Shown: positions 35,627-44,713 of the stretch, one piece after another
Layout of the letters: each line of letters opens with the position of its first letter
How positions within the stretch are numbered: the stretch's first letter is position 1
NCBI GenBank assembly: GCA_963810195.1
Contig: CAWEMO010000002.1
Coordinates: forward strand, 744,001-808,000
DNA length: 64,000 nucleotides
Reading direction: 5' to 3'
DNA from: Chersky-840 sp963810195
GTDB taxonomy: Bacteria; Actinomycetota; Acidimicrobiia; Acidimicrobiales; UBA8190
The notes under the pieces: model-generated
The model's database searches: none
What the model was told of the DNA's origin: nothing
What the model saw: the letters and a program-made list of their open reading frames with translations, nothing else
Translations under genes and position numbers: made by a program

Positions 35627-37099
35627 ATGGATCTTGACGGCTGGCGGCCCGACCCGTACGGGATTCACGAGGAGCGGCTCTTCGCGCAAGGCGAGCCAAC
35701 CCCGCTCGTTCGCGACAAAGGGGTCGGGTCCGTCGACGCACTCTCCACCGCCCGGGGGTCCTCCGAGGCGGAGGGCGGCGTAGGGAACGAGCCGGGTCAG
35801 GCTCACGGGGCCCCGGTCTGGATCTCGACGGTTCGTGCTGCCGAATCGCAGGTCGACGATCGTTCGGAGGACGGGGAGGCAGGCAAGGCACCAGCCAAGC
35901 CGTGGTTCACGGCCGCGGCGTCGTTGATCGCGGCCGGCGTCGTGGTGGGGTTGCTCGGGATCGCCGGCGTCGGCCGCGGCGGAAGCGCACAGACCACCAC
36001 GACGTTGAACCCGCTGGCACGCGTCCTGCTGAACCTGCCACGCGGCACCACTGTGAAGCCGGCCGAGCACGCCCTCGAGCAACAGCCCACCACCACGACC
36101 GAAAGCCCGATCGAGCGCGCCCTTCAGTCGCTTCCGAAGTCGACGACCACGGTGCCGACGATTCCTGCACCGACAACGCCGCTGCTTACGACGACACCGA
36201 GCAGTACGGGTCCCCGGCCCCTGGCAACGCACGTGACCCAACCCGCCCCGCATCCGGGGTCGACTACGCCGAGACCGATCGTCGCAGCCACCACGCTTCC
36301 CCTGACGACGACGACCACATCTGTCGGTGAAGCCGATCGGGCGTGGTACCTGGCACATGGGACCATCTTCAACACGTTGCAGACCGACATCGAAAAGCTC
36401 GACCGGACACTCGCTTCGACCAGCCAGAGCAGCTATGCCACCGTCATTCCGTACTGGAAGGAGCTGTTCGACGACGCCGGACAGGCCGAGACGTTGCCTC
36501 CCATTCCCGACGGCGTGACGCAGCCCGAGTGGGCGAGCGCTTTGGGTGACTTGAGCGAGGGCGCCACCGAATGCATCATCGGCAGCGCCGGTGCCATCGG
36601 CGGCACCGGCGTCGCGGTGTCCATCCCCCCCATCTACAGCCAGGGCTCGGCATTCATCACGACGGGAACGACGCAGATGGATGGCGCGGCCCAAGCTGTG
36701 CAGAGCGCGGCGGCCACGGCGTCGGCAAGTTCGCGCAGCCAAGTCAGCGGATGGTACAAGTCCCGTTCCGCCACCTTCACCACTCTCCAGGCAGACATCA
36801 ACAAGGTCGACGCCGCTGTCGGGTCAGCGGGCTCGGCCGGCTACTCGGTGGTCGACCCCGACTGGCAGCAGCTCATGAGCGATGCGCGCAGCGCGCTTGC
36901 ACTCCCTTCGGTCCCAGACCCATACATCGAGAACCTTTGGACGACCGCGCTGGGGGATCTCACCCAGGGGTCGAGTGACTGCCTGGGGTCGGCGGAGGCG
37001 CTCCCGCCCAACCCGTTCGACCAGGGTGTCGCCCTGATCCAATCCGGAACCACCTATTTGAGCGCCACGCTCGCAACGGTACAAAGCCTGGCAGGATGA
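35627..37099 (+). CDS. single-pass surface protein with GWRPDP motif, Thr-rich stalk and duplicated C-terminal domain
   Basis: 490 aa. The N-terminal GWRPDPYGIHEERLF followed by QGEPTPLVRDKG is a recurring actinobacterial cytoplasmic motif. A membrane helix lies at about residues 98-116. A Thr/Pro-rich stalk (about 120-235) leads to two related helical domains (about 238-365 and 370-490). Both share WY..R/H..TF.TLQ.DI.K.D and ALGDL.(E/Q)G...C, so the outer part arose by duplication. ATG 35627 after GGGGGGC. Function unknown; perhaps adhesion or sensing. Confidence 0.7.
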   Translation: MDLDGWRPDPYGIHEERLFAQGEPTPLVRDKGVGSVDALSTARGSSEAEGGVGNEPGQAHGAPVWISTVRAAESQVDDRSEDGEAGKAPAKPWFTAAASLIAAGVVVGLLGIAGVGRGGSAQTTTTLNPLARVLLNLPRGTTVKPAEHALEQQPTTTTESPIERALQSLPKSTTTVPTIPAPTTPLLTTTPSSTGPRPLATHVTQPAPHPGSTTPRPIVAATTLPLTTTTTSVGEADRAWYLAHGTIFNTLQTDIEKLDRTLASTSQSSYATVIPYWKELFDDAGQAETLPPIPDGVTQPEWASALGDLSEGATECIIGSAGAIGGTGVAVSIPPIYSQGSAFITTGTTQMDGAAQAVQSAAATASASSRSQVSGWYKSRSATFTTLQADINKVDAAVGSAGSAGYSVVDPDWQQLMSDARSALALPSVPDPYIENLWTTALGDLTQGSSDCLGSAEALPPNPFDQGVALIQSGTTYLSATLATVQSLAG

Positions 37100-37129
37100 C
37101 CACTGCCGGCCCCGAGGTCAGGGGCGCGC

Positions 37130-37363
37130 TCAGTGGCTGTGCTGCCCGCGCTTCATGGGGACCCGGCTGACGACGGCGGACTTGGCCAGTTCCCACCACG
37201 ACGGCCCGCGGTCTCCCACGACCACGGTTCGTCTCAGGGAAGGATCCGGGGCCACCACCCACGGAGGGTCGTTGAAGAGGTCGACCCTCTGGGTGTCGGC
37301 GAAGACCTGGGAGGGGTCGAACCAGGATGCCGACCCGATCGAGGATGTGCGCTGCTTGGCCAT
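37130..37363 (-). CDS. small hypothetical protein, 77 aa
   Basis: A basic protein (MAKQRTSSIGSASWFDPSQV at the start) with several Trp and Asp residues, ending in RVPMKRGQHSH. Not recognised. I used the ATG at 37363; the frame is open further upstream, but an inverted repeat lies there. It is separated from the GH13 gene upstream by a hairpin, so it may have its own promoter. Confidence 0.45.
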   Translation of the reverse strand: MAKQRTSSIGSASWFDPSQVFADTQRVDLFNDPPWVVAPDPSLRRTVVVGDRGPSWWELAKSAVVSRVPMKRGQHSH

Positions 37364-37390
37364 GCGCGGGAATTTAACGCTGCCGAGATT

Positions 37391-37420
37391 CAGGTTCGGG
37401 GATGGTGACCCCCGAACCTG
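37391..37420 (-). terminator. 11-bp hairpin after the GH13 gene
   Basis: A perfect 11-bp stem (CAGGTTCGGGG at 37391-37401 with CCCCGAACCTG at 37410-37420) and an 8-nt loop. It is about 90 bp downstream of the GH13 stop on the minus strand and just ahead of the 77-aa gene, so it could be a terminator or an operator. Confidence 0.6.
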
Positions 37421-37508
37421 CGGGGACTCCGCAGCGGCGGCCATCCCGAGCCGGGTCCCCGACGCGTCTGCGATCGCGCCGGGACCGTCGGCCCTGCGGT
37501 GCAGACGC

Positions 37509-39119
37509 CTAACGGGTTTCGGCCACAACTCCTTCCCATGCTCGGAGCGTCAACCCGTCGAAGGCCTCTCCGTCCCGAGTGCGATCGGTGCCGACGCGGA
37601 TACGGCCTCGCGTCCCTGGCAGGGTGACACCGCCGCCGCTCATGTTGAGCGCCACCATCACGTGGTCACCCCGGCGCCAGGCCCAAACCCCGTCGGGCGC
37701 CGCCATCGTCGCGTAGCGACCCGCGTGCAACTCGGGTGTGTGCCTGCGCAGAGCGATGAGATCCCGAGCAAGGAAGAGCATCGATCCCGGGTCGGACCGC
37801 TGCGCATCCACATTCCGCCCTTCGGTCGGCCCCAGCGGTAACCACGGGCGCGTCCCCGGATCGGTGAAGCCTCCCCCGGGGCCGGCACGCCACGGCATGG
37901 GGGTCCGCATGGCGTCGCGCCCGGCGTAGGCGGGCCAGTAGCGGACACCCAAGGGGTCGCGCAGGTCGTCATTTCCCACCGGGGAGTCGCATTGGCCGAT
38001 CTCGTCGCCCTGGTAAAGCACGGGCGTCCCCCGTAGGCACAGCAGCATGAGAAGGGCCAGGCGCGCTTTGCGCTCGTCACCGTTCGCCCATCTCGACGCA
38101 AAGCGCGACATGTCGTGGTTCGAGCCCGTCCACGCCGGCCACGCACCGGGTGGAAGCAGCGCTTCGGTGTCCTCTACGACCTGTCGCATCGCAGCCGCGT
38201 CCAGAGGGGCGGTGATGAACGGGAAGTTGAACGCGAGGTTCAGCTCGTCGTCGCCGTCACCGTAGTACTCGGCCAGCTTGTCGACCTTGACCGGCGTCTC
38301 CCCGACGAGGACGCGGGGTATGCGGTAGGACTCGGCCAACCTCCTCCAGTGCCGGATCACGTCGTGGACCTCGGGCCGGTTGCCGTTGTAGACAGGTCGC
38401 TGTCCGAACAGCTGGGCCTCGAAGTCGTCTTCCTCGGTGGCAGGCGGATTGTCCCTGAGCAAGGCGTCCTTGACGATGATGTTGCACACGTCGATCCGGA
38501 ACCCGGCCACTCCACGGTCGAACCAGAACCGGAAGATGTCGTCGAATGCCCTCCGGACCTCTTCATTCCACCAATTGAGGTCCGGTTGTTCGGACAGGTG
38601 GTTGTGCAGGTAGTACTGACCGGTCTTCGGGTCGAGCGTCCAGGCCGGGCCCCCGAAGCTGCTCACCCAGTTGTTGGGGGCACCGCCGTCGGGCTTGGGA
38701 TCCGCCCACACGTACCAATCGCGCCTGGGGTCGTTGGTCGACGAGCGTGAGCTCACGAACCACGGATGCATCTCGCTGGTGTGGTTGGGGACGATGTCCA
38801 TCAGGACCCGTATGTGACGCTCGCCGGCGCGGGCGACGAGTTCGTCGAAGGTCTCCAGCGTTCCCAGATCCGGTTGCACCGCGCAGTAGTCGGCCACGTC
38901 GTAGCCCCAGTCCGCGTTCGGCGAGACCGTGATCGGGCTCAGCCAGATCCCGTCGACGCCCAGCCATTCGAGATGGTCAAGGTGGTCGATGATGCCTTGA
39001 AGGTCGCCTGTGCCATCGGCGTTCGAGTCGGCGAAGGAGCGGGGATAGATCTGGTACAAGACCGCCGATCTCCACCACGCCGCCTCTTGCGCCGCCTCCT
39101 GGTCCGAGGCCTCGGTCAT
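37509..39119 (-). CDS. GH13 alpha-glucosidase/oligo-1,6-glucosidase-like enzyme
   Basis: A 536-aa intact paralogue of the gene at 5242. AVLYQIYPRSFADSNADGTG, DIVPNHTSEMHPWF, the QPDLNWW signature (subfamily acting on alpha-1,4/1,6-glucosides), nucleophile Asp in GFRIDVCN (about residue 215), acid/base Glu in VLVGETPV and NHD in TGSNHDMSR are visible. No signal peptide, so it acts in the cytoplasm on imported oligosaccharides or trehalose-like sugars. The start ATG at 39119 overlaps the stop of the substrate-binding protein (ATGA), so the two are co-translated. Confidence 0.9.
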   Translation of the reverse strand: MTEASDQEAAQEAAWWRSAVLYQIYPRSFADSNADGTGDLQGIIDHLDHLEWLGVDGIWLSPITVSPNADWGYDVADYCAVQPDLGTLETFDELVARAGERHIRVLMDIVPNHTSEMHPWFVSSRSSTNDPRRDWYVWADPKPDGGAPNNWVSSFGGPAWTLDPKTGQYYLHNHLSEQPDLNWWNEEVRRAFDDIFRFWFDRGVAGFRIDVCNIIVKDALLRDNPPATEEDDFEAQLFGQRPVYNGNRPEVHDVIRHWRRLAESYRIPRVLVGETPVKVDKLAEYYGDGDDELNLAFNFPFITAPLDAAAMRQVVEDTEALLPPGAWPAWTGSNHDMSRFASRWANGDERKARLALLMLLCLRGTPVLYQGDEIGQCDSPVGNDDLRDPLGVRYWPAYAGRDAMRTPMPWRAGPGGGFTDPGTRPWLPLGPTEGRNVDAQRSDPGSMLFLARDLIALRRHTPELHAGRYATMAAPDGVWAWRRGDHVMVALNMSGGGVTLPGTRGRIRVGTDRTRDGEAFDGLTLRAWEGVVAETR

Positions 39120-40618
39120 CCCGTGGTCGGGAGCGGCTGCCAGTCCTGCTCGACGACCCAGCACACGCCCTGAGGAATGTGATCCATCGGGAACTTGCAC
39201 TCGCTCGACGGCGGTGAGTTGGTGTGCAGCCTGACGATCCGGTATTCGGTGGGCCCGTAGTACTTGTCCGGCCCGTAGCTCAGAACCGGGGAGAACCCCC
39301 CGGGGAAGTTCGAGATCGTGGCCATGGCCGCGACGAACGTCCGCCGGTTCAAATTTCGGCCCGCTGCGGTGGCCGCTGCCGCGAAGAGCCGGATCTCCTG
39401 GCACCAGGCTTGAACAGGGCCCTGCTCCTCGATGAAGTAGTTCTGATTCCCCGGGGGGATCTCGGGATACGCCTTATGCCAGGCGTTGAAGCAGCTGCGA
39501 ACGCCGGGGTCGTACCCACCCTCGGACTCGGGCCGGTTGTCGTCGATCCCACCCAGGGTCTCGGTGGTCAACCCTTCCTGGCCGTCGATCGCCTTTTCAT
39601 AGGGGAAGGGGATGAGCCCCAATGCCGATTGGATGGAGTTCTCGTAGTCCGACAGCAGGAGTCTGGGGAAGTACCCCTGTTGGGTCTCCGCGCCGAGCAC
39701 GGGGAAGAAGACGTTGAACGGTATGAGGGGGATCACCGAGGTGACGTCCGCAGCCTTCAGCTGCTGCACGACCAGGGGGGCCTCAGCGTCGGTGGAAGCG
39801 GTGTCGGAAGGGTCGGCGCTGATCGTCTTCACGATCGGCGTGATGCCGGCCCGCTGCAGATCGGGCAGAAGGTACTGGTTGAGCGCCACTTCGTCGCTGG
39901 CCCGGTTGCCGGCGATGACGGCCACCTTGCGGCCGTTGCCGAGGAGCCCGGCGCTCACTCCCCACTGCACGGTGGCCTGCAGGATGGCCGCATCATCGGG
40001 GCCGGTCCACCAGAGATAGGGCGCGCCCTCTTGGGTCCAGTTGGTCACGGTCGTCCACTGGCTCAAAAGCGGCGTGTGGCCTTCCTGGGTGATGCACAGT
40101 TGGCTGTCACCCGTCCAGGTGCCGATGCCGTCGAGCACGGCGAAGGCGGGATCGCCCCCCTCGGTCCACTGCTTGCACAGGGCCCGCATCCCGGTCTCAC
40201 TGGTCGGGTCGAAATTGACGATGTCCGCGTCGATCTTCCTGCCGTGGATGCCGCCGCTGTCGTTGATCAACTTGACGAACAGCCTGATCGCCTTGCCCTG
40301 CTCGCTGTATTCGATATCACCGGCGAAGCCAAAGCTCGATGCCAGCGACGACAGATTCGACACGGGGAAGACGACTCTGATGCTGTTGCCGGTGACGCCG
40401 GCGTCGCTCGTGCTGGCCTGGCCCGGGGCGGCACTCCTGGTCGGCGCGCTGGTCGTGGTGGTTCCCGAGGGCTTGGCAGGGGATCCCGCCCCGACGGCGA
40501 AGACGAGAGCGACGACGAGCGCCAGTGCCACCACCCCGGACACGACCTGTACCCCCGGGGGTCGCCGCCGGAACCGTCGCCACGATCGCCCCAGTCGCCC
40601 ACCACCCGGGCTCGCCAT
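39116..40618 (-). CDS. periplasmic-binding-protein-like (Peripla_BP_6 type) secreted protein
   Basis: 500 aa. A basic N-terminus is followed by the hydrophobic VVSGVVALALVVALVFAVGA (about 25-44), a Ser/Thr-rich spacer and a two-lobed Leu/Ile/Val-type binding protein. Recognisable pieces are IRVVFPVSNLSS, GKAIRLFVKLINDSGGIHGRKID and VIAGNRASDEVALNQYLLPDL. No lipobox is seen, so it may be anchored by the N-terminal helix. No ABC permease or ATPase gene is near; instead it is coupled to a cytoplasmic GH13 enzyme. The ligand could be a sugar or an amino acid. Confidence 0.8.
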   Translation of the reverse strand: MASPGGGRLGRSWRRFRRRPPGVQVVSGVVALALVVALVFAVGAGSPAKPSGTTTTSAPTRSAAPGQASTSDAGVTGNSIRVVFPVSNLSSLASSFGFAGDIEYSEQGKAIRLFVKLINDSGGIHGRKIDADIVNFDPTSETGMRALCKQWTEGGDPAFAVLDGIGTWTGDSQLCITQEGHTPLLSQWTTVTNWTQEGAPYLWWTGPDDAAILQATVQWGVSAGLLGNGRKVAVIAGNRASDEVALNQYLLPDLQRAGITPIVKTISADPSDTASTDAEAPLVVQQLKAADVTSVIPLIPFNVFFPVLGAETQQGYFPRLLLSDYENSIQSALGLIPFPYEKAIDGQEGLTTETLGGIDDNRPESEGGYDPGVRSCFNAWHKAYPEIPPGNQNYFIEEQGPVQAWCQEIRLFAAAATAAGRNLNRRTFVAAMATISNFPGGFSPVLSYGPDKYYGPTEYRIVRLHTNSPPSSECKFPMDHIPQGVCWVVEQDWQPLPTTG

Positions 40619-40900
40619 CGACCCCTCCTTTGTCGGTGTCCTTCAGACGCCCTGCCGGGCGGCCGGTGCCGCCGGACCAAGATAGGCCGCAGGAGGGGAC
40701 CACATCCGGCACGGGCCCAGCCGTTGTCGCGTCCGGTCCGTTCGGCAAGCGTTTCATCCGGTGTCCGGTTGCCGCTCGCGTGCGAGGTTGCCACTGCGCC
40801 GGGAACGACGACTCGAGCGTCCAGGTCTGATGGCCCACCGACTACTCTTTTCCCTTGAGGTGTGCCGGGAAGACTGGTCGGCGACAGGAGGCCGCGCCCG
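40619..40900. other. divergent intergenic region
   Basis: 282 bp between the substrate-binding-protein gene and a small ORF ahead of DUF2254. It must carry promoters for both, but I see no convincing hexamers and no repeat. Confidence 0.35.
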
Positions 40901-41029
40901 ATGACCGCATCTCGTCTTTCTCCACGGCGACTCCGTCACGGGGTCGCCGGCCCTCTCCGTGCCGAATCCTCTGTGACCGATGATCGCCCCCGGCTCCCGG
41001 GCGCGTCATCCGAAGGAGACCTTCGATGA
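40901..41029 (+). CDS. 42-aa leader ORF coupled to the DUF2254 gene
   Basis: ATG at 40901 has CAGGAGG 9 bp upstream, and the TGA at 41027-41029 overlaps the DUF2254 start (ATGA). The peptide is Arg/Ser-rich (MTASRLSPRRLRHGVAG at the start) with no membrane segment. A good ribosome binding site and the exact overlap suggest a translated leader, though the peptide itself may not matter. Confidence 0.4.
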   Translation: MTASRLSPRRLRHGVAGPLRAESSVTDDRPRLPGASSEGDLR

Positions 41030-42426
41030 TCGAGGGTGAGTCCTCGAGTGCCGAGGCCGACGCCCAGCGCGAGTGGGATGGGCGACGGAAGTTGCCCAGT
41101 TGGCGGTGGGAGGCGCTGCGGACCACGTTCTGGTTGGTTCCGACCCTCCTCGTCGCCGTTGCCTGCGTGCTGTTCGTGGTCACGTTCGCAATCGACTTTG
41201 CGGCCTACCACCACGACCTGACCCTGCCGACGTGGATCCGGTTCGAAACGGGGAACCCCGATGCCGGCCGGCAGGTGCTGATCGCGATCGCGGCTGCGGT
41301 CATCACGGTGGTCGGCGTGGTGTTCTCGATCACGATCCTGGCGTTGACCCTGGCGTCACAGCAGTTCGGCCCACGAATGATGCGGAACTTCGTCCGAGAC
41401 ATCGGGAACCAGGTGACCCTGGGAATCTTCGTCGCCACCTTCGTCTACTCGGTCCTCTGCCTCGGCTCGATCAGCGCGCCGACTCCCGCCTTCATACCCC
41501 ACCTTTCGATCGTCGTGGCCGAGGCGCTGTCGCTGCTGGACCTGGCGGTGCTCATCTATTTCATCCATCACATCGCCAAGTCGATCCAGCTGCCCGAGGT
41601 GATCGCCGGCATCGCCCGTGACCTCACGCATGCAATCGACGCCGAATTCCCGGAACGCAGGGACGGGGAAGCGACCAGTGCCGCCATCGGAAAGGGCAGG
41701 TCCGTCGCGGAACTGCTCCAGTTGATCGACGAAAGGGGAGTCGTCGTCCCGGCCGATGCCAGTGGGTACCTGCAATTCGTCGGGTACGCCCAGTTGGTCG
41801 ACATCGCCGCCCGCACGGACGCGGTCATTCGTCTCAACCATCGGCCCGGGCACTTCATCGTGGCCGGAAGGCCGCTCGCCACCGTGTGGCCGGGTGGCGC
41901 CGCCGGTCAGGTCGCCCTGGCCCTTTCCAAGGCGCATGTGACGGGCCCGCACAGGACGCTCATGCAGGATCCCGTGTTCGCCATCGACCAGCTCGTCGAG
42001 ATCGCCATCCGGGCCCTGTCACCGGCGGTGAACGACACGTTCACCGCCCTCACGTGCATCGACTGGCTCGCGGCGGGGCTGAGCCGGGTCTCGGGCCGGA
42101 GCCTCGCGGAGGCCGTCTACCGGGACCGGTTCGGCCGTGTACGGCTGATCGAGTCCGACCCCTCCTATGCCCGCATGGTGAACAGGGCGTTCGACAAGGT
42201 CCGCCAAGCGGCGAGAGGCATGCCGGCGGTGATCATCCGCATGATGGACGCGTTGGTCAACATCATGGAGCAGACCACCTCGGCCGAGCAGCGGCGCACG
42301 CTGGCCCGCCAGGCCGAGATGATCTTCCAGAGCGCCCAGGAGTCGGTTCCCGAGGCCAACGACCTGGACGACATCGCCGTGAGGTACCAGCGCGTGCTGA
42401 GCAGGATCGCTCTCGACACGCCGTGA
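41026..42426 (+). CDS. DUF2254 membrane protein
   Basis: A 466-aa member of the DUF2254 family. Four membrane helices lie at about residues 33-55, 88-112, 128-150 and 160-178. FSITILALTLASQQFGPRMMRNFVRD is the family signature (read in two parts) and PAVNDTFTALTCIDWLAAGL a second conserved block. The C-terminal 280 residues are cytoplasmic. Function is unknown. GAAGGAGA precedes the ATG at 41026. Confidence 0.88.
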   Translation: MIEGESSSAEADAQREWDGRRKLPSWRWEALRTTFWLVPTLLVAVACVLFVVTFAIDFAAYHHDLTLPTWIRFETGNPDAGRQVLIAIAAAVITVVGVVFSITILALTLASQQFGPRMMRNFVRDIGNQVTLGIFVATFVYSVLCLGSISAPTPAFIPHLSIVVAEALSLLDLAVLIYFIHHIAKSIQLPEVIAGIARDLTHAIDAEFPERRDGEATSAAIGKGRSVAELLQLIDERGVVVPADASGYLQFVGYAQLVDIAARTDAVIRLNHRPGHFIVAGRPLATVWPGGAAGQVALALSKAHVTGPHRTLMQDPVFAIDQLVEIAIRALSPAVNDTFTALTCIDWLAAGLSRVSGRSLAEAVYRDRFGRVRLIESDPSYARMVNRAFDKVRQAARGMPAVIIRMMDALVNIMEQTTSAEQRRTLARQAEMIFQSAQESVPEANDLDDIAVRYQRVLSRIALDTP

Positions 42427-42458
42427 GCAGGGCCTGAGCGGTCGCGGAGGAAGGAGTC

Positions 42459-42488
42459 GAAAGTCCCTATCTTTTGAGGGTCACTTTC
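42459..42488. promoter_or_regulatory. inverted repeat upstream of MFS gene, candidate TetR operator
   Basis: GAAAGT-CCCT and AGGG-TC-ACTTTC form an imperfect inverted repeat (arms 42459-42468 and 42477-42488) around an AT-rich core that includes a TATCTT -10-like element. It ends 8 bp before the MFS start, so the transcript leader is very short. Confidence 0.5.
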
Positions 42489-42495
42489 ACTTAGG

Positions 42496-44055
42496 ATGGT
42501 TTTGGTGGCGACGGCAACCGGAGCACGCAAGTGGTGGGCGCTCGGAGCCGTCATGCTGGCGGTGCTGACCGTCGGAATGGACCTGACGGTCCTGAGCGTC
42601 GCTCTTCCGACCCTCGCCGGGACCCTCAAGGCCTCGGAGTCGGATCTCCAGTGGTTCTCGTCGGGCTATGCCCTGGTCCTGGCGGCGGCGATGTTGCCGG
42701 CGGGGCTCTTGGGCGATCGCTACGGCCGCAAGAAGGTCATGCTCTGCTCCCTGGCCCTGTTCGCGGCCGGCTCGCTGGCGTGTGCGTATTCGCGTACTCC
42801 GGCGGAATTCATCGGGGCGCGCGTCGTCCTAGGGCTCGCCGGAGCCGGACTCGTGGTGATGGCGGTGTCGGCGCTCACCGTGCTCTTCACCGAGGAGGAG
42901 CGCCCGAAGGCGGTCGGCATCTGGGCGGCGTCCAACATGATCGCCTTCCCGGTCGGCCCCATCCTCGGAGGTTGGCTCCTCTCGCACTACTGGTGGGGAT
43001 GGGTGTTCCTGATGAACGTCCCGGTCGCGGTCCTCGGCTTCATGGCCGTCGCCACGCTGGTGCCGGAGTCTTCTTCTGCGCAGCGCCCGGGCATCGACGC
43101 GGTGGGGGTGCTGAGCTCGAGCGCCGGGCTGGTCGGGGTGACCTACGGGTTCATCGAGGCGGGACAGCACGGATGGAACTCATCGAGAGCACTCGCTCCG
43201 CTCGTCGTGGGACTGGCGTTGATCGTGGCCTTCTTCTTCTGGGAGCACGTCCTCGAGCGGCGCCCCGGCGGTCAACCCCTCGTCGACCTGAGCCTCTTCC
43301 GGTCCCCCTCGTTCGCCTGGGGCGTCATCCTCTTCGCCGTCCTCACGCTCGCCCTGATCGGCCTCCTGTTCACGATGCCCCAGTACTTCCAGGGCGTCAT
43401 CGGCACGAGCCCGGAGGGATCGGGTATCCGACTGCTGCCCGTGGTGGGCGGGATGTTCGTGGGCCTGCTCCCCGCGGCGCGCATCGCCAAGGCCGTCGGT
43501 GCCAAGCTCGCCGTCGCAGCAGGCTTCTTGGTGCTCGGCACCGGCCTCGCCATCGGGGCCACCGCCACGCTGTCGTCCGGCGAGGCGTTCATCGCAACGT
43601 GGATGGCGATCGCCGGGGCCGGCACCGGGCTCACGATGGCGACGGCTGCCTCAGCTGCCCTGGCCGAGCTGTCCGAGGAGCGGGCCGGGGTAGGTTCAGG
43701 AGTCCTTCAGGCACTCAAGAACACCGGCGCCCCTCTCGGGAGCGCCATCTTGGGGAGCGCGCTCACGGGGGCGTACGTCGGCCGGCTGCATCTCGCCGGT
43801 CTTCCGCCGCCGGTTGCCCAAGCCGCTCGACAAAGCGTGTTCGGAGGGGTCGCCGTCGCCCACGCCCTGCACTCGGCTCTGCTGTTGCAATCGGTGCGTG
43901 CCGCTTTCGTCCACGGGACCGACGTAGCCCTCCTCGTGTCGGTAGGGTTCGCTCTCGTCGGCCTCGTCCTGGCGCTGGCCTTCCTTCCGGCCCACGCCCG
44001 GGCACCCGCTGCGGTTGAAGAACAACGATCCGGAGGTGAGCGCATTGCCGTCTGA
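42496..44055 (+). CDS. MFS drug-efflux transporter, DHA2 (EmrB/QacA) type
   Basis: A 519-aa, 14-helix proton-coupled exporter. Motif D1 at helix 1 (VGMDLTVLSVALPTLA), motif A LLGDRYGRKKVML at about residues 75-87, and motif C in GPILGGWLLSHYWWGW (about 153-168) mark DHA2 transporters. It probably expels a toxic compound or an endogenous metabolite. Start ATG 42496 has no good Shine-Dalgarno sequence. The TetR gene starts inside its 3' end and probably controls both. Confidence 0.9.
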   Translation: MVLVATATGARKWWALGAVMLAVLTVGMDLTVLSVALPTLAGTLKASESDLQWFSSGYALVLAAAMLPAGLLGDRYGRKKVMLCSLALFAAGSLACAYSRTPAEFIGARVVLGLAGAGLVVMAVSALTVLFTEEERPKAVGIWAASNMIAFPVGPILGGWLLSHYWWGWVFLMNVPVAVLGFMAVATLVPESSSAQRPGIDAVGVLSSSAGLVGVTYGFIEAGQHGWNSSRALAPLVVGLALIVAFFFWEHVLERRPGGQPLVDLSLFRSPSFAWGVILFAVLTLALIGLLFTMPQYFQGVIGTSPEGSGIRLLPVVGGMFVGLLPAARIAKAVGAKLAVAAGFLVLGTGLAIGATATLSSGEAFIATWMAIAGAGTGLTMATAASAALAELSEERAGVGSGVLQALKNTGAPLGSAILGSALTGAYVGRLHLAGLPPPVAQAARQSVFGGVAVAHALHSALLLQSVRAAFVHGTDVALLVSVGFALVGLVLALAFLPAHARAPAAVEEQRSGGERIAV

Positions 44056-44644
44056 GATCAGCACCGTCGTCGGCCTCAGAGAGCGCAAGAAAGCGAAGAC
44101 GCGCGCCTCCATCCAGCACGAAGCGCTCAGGCTCTTTCGAGAGCAGGGCTACGAGGCGACCACGGTCGAACACATTGCCGAGGCTTCAGAGATCTCGCCC
44201 TCGACGTTCTTCCGCTACTTCCGCGCCAAGGAGGACCTCGTCCTCACCGACGACTACGACCCCCTCATCATCGAGGCGTTGCGTGCGCAGCCTGCCGAGC
44301 TCGGGCCGATCCAGGCCGTCCGTGCCGGCCTGCGCAGCGTCTTCAGCGGGCTCAGCGAAGCCGAGCTTGCCGACATGCGCGACCGGGCTCAGCTGGCCCT
44401 GGCAGTGCCCGAGCTTCGCGCCGGGATGCTCGACCAGTTCGCCCAGATCATCCGCCAGATCACGGACCTGGTGGCCGAACGTGTCAACCGGAGGGCTGGC
44501 GACTTTGCGGTGTCCACACTGGCGGGGGCGATCCTGGGAGTGATGATCTCGGCCGAGTTCTACTGGGTGGAGCATCCCGACGCCGACCTCATGGCGCTGC
44601 TCGACGACGCGCTGGCGCACCTCGAGGCCGGTCTTCCTCTCTGA
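44045..44644 (+). CDS. TetR family regulator of the MFS efflux gene
   Basis: About 199 aa. The N-terminal helix-turn-helix is YEATTVEHIAEASEISPSTF, with FFRYFRAKEDLVLTDDYD after it (MftR-like C-terminal domain). I favour the TTG at 44045: GGAGGTGA lies 7 bp upstream, while the GTG at 44036 is inside that sequence. It overlaps the MFS gene end by 11 bp, so the two form an operon. The inverted repeat at 42459 is a likely binding site. Confidence 0.85.
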   Translation: MPSEISTVVGLRERKKAKTRASIQHEALRLFREQGYEATTVEHIAEASEISPSTFFRYFRAKEDLVLTDDYDPLIIEALRAQPAELGPIQAVRAGLRSVFSGLSEAELADMRDRAQLALAVPELRAGMLDQFAQIIRQITDLVAERVNRRAGDFAVSTLAGAILGVMISAEFYWVEHPDADLMALLDDALAHLEAGLPL

Positions 44645-44713
44645 GAGTTGCAGCCGGCTGTGTGACCAGCGGCGGGGCGACGCCGTTGAGACCGAGGGCG
44701 CCAGGCCCGGACG

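Noticed and set aside
35258..36742. 494-residue minus-strand frame opposite the GWRPDP protein
   Set aside because: Arg/Gly/Cys-rich translation with no recognisable motif; the plus strand has a signal-anchor, stalk and repeated domain.
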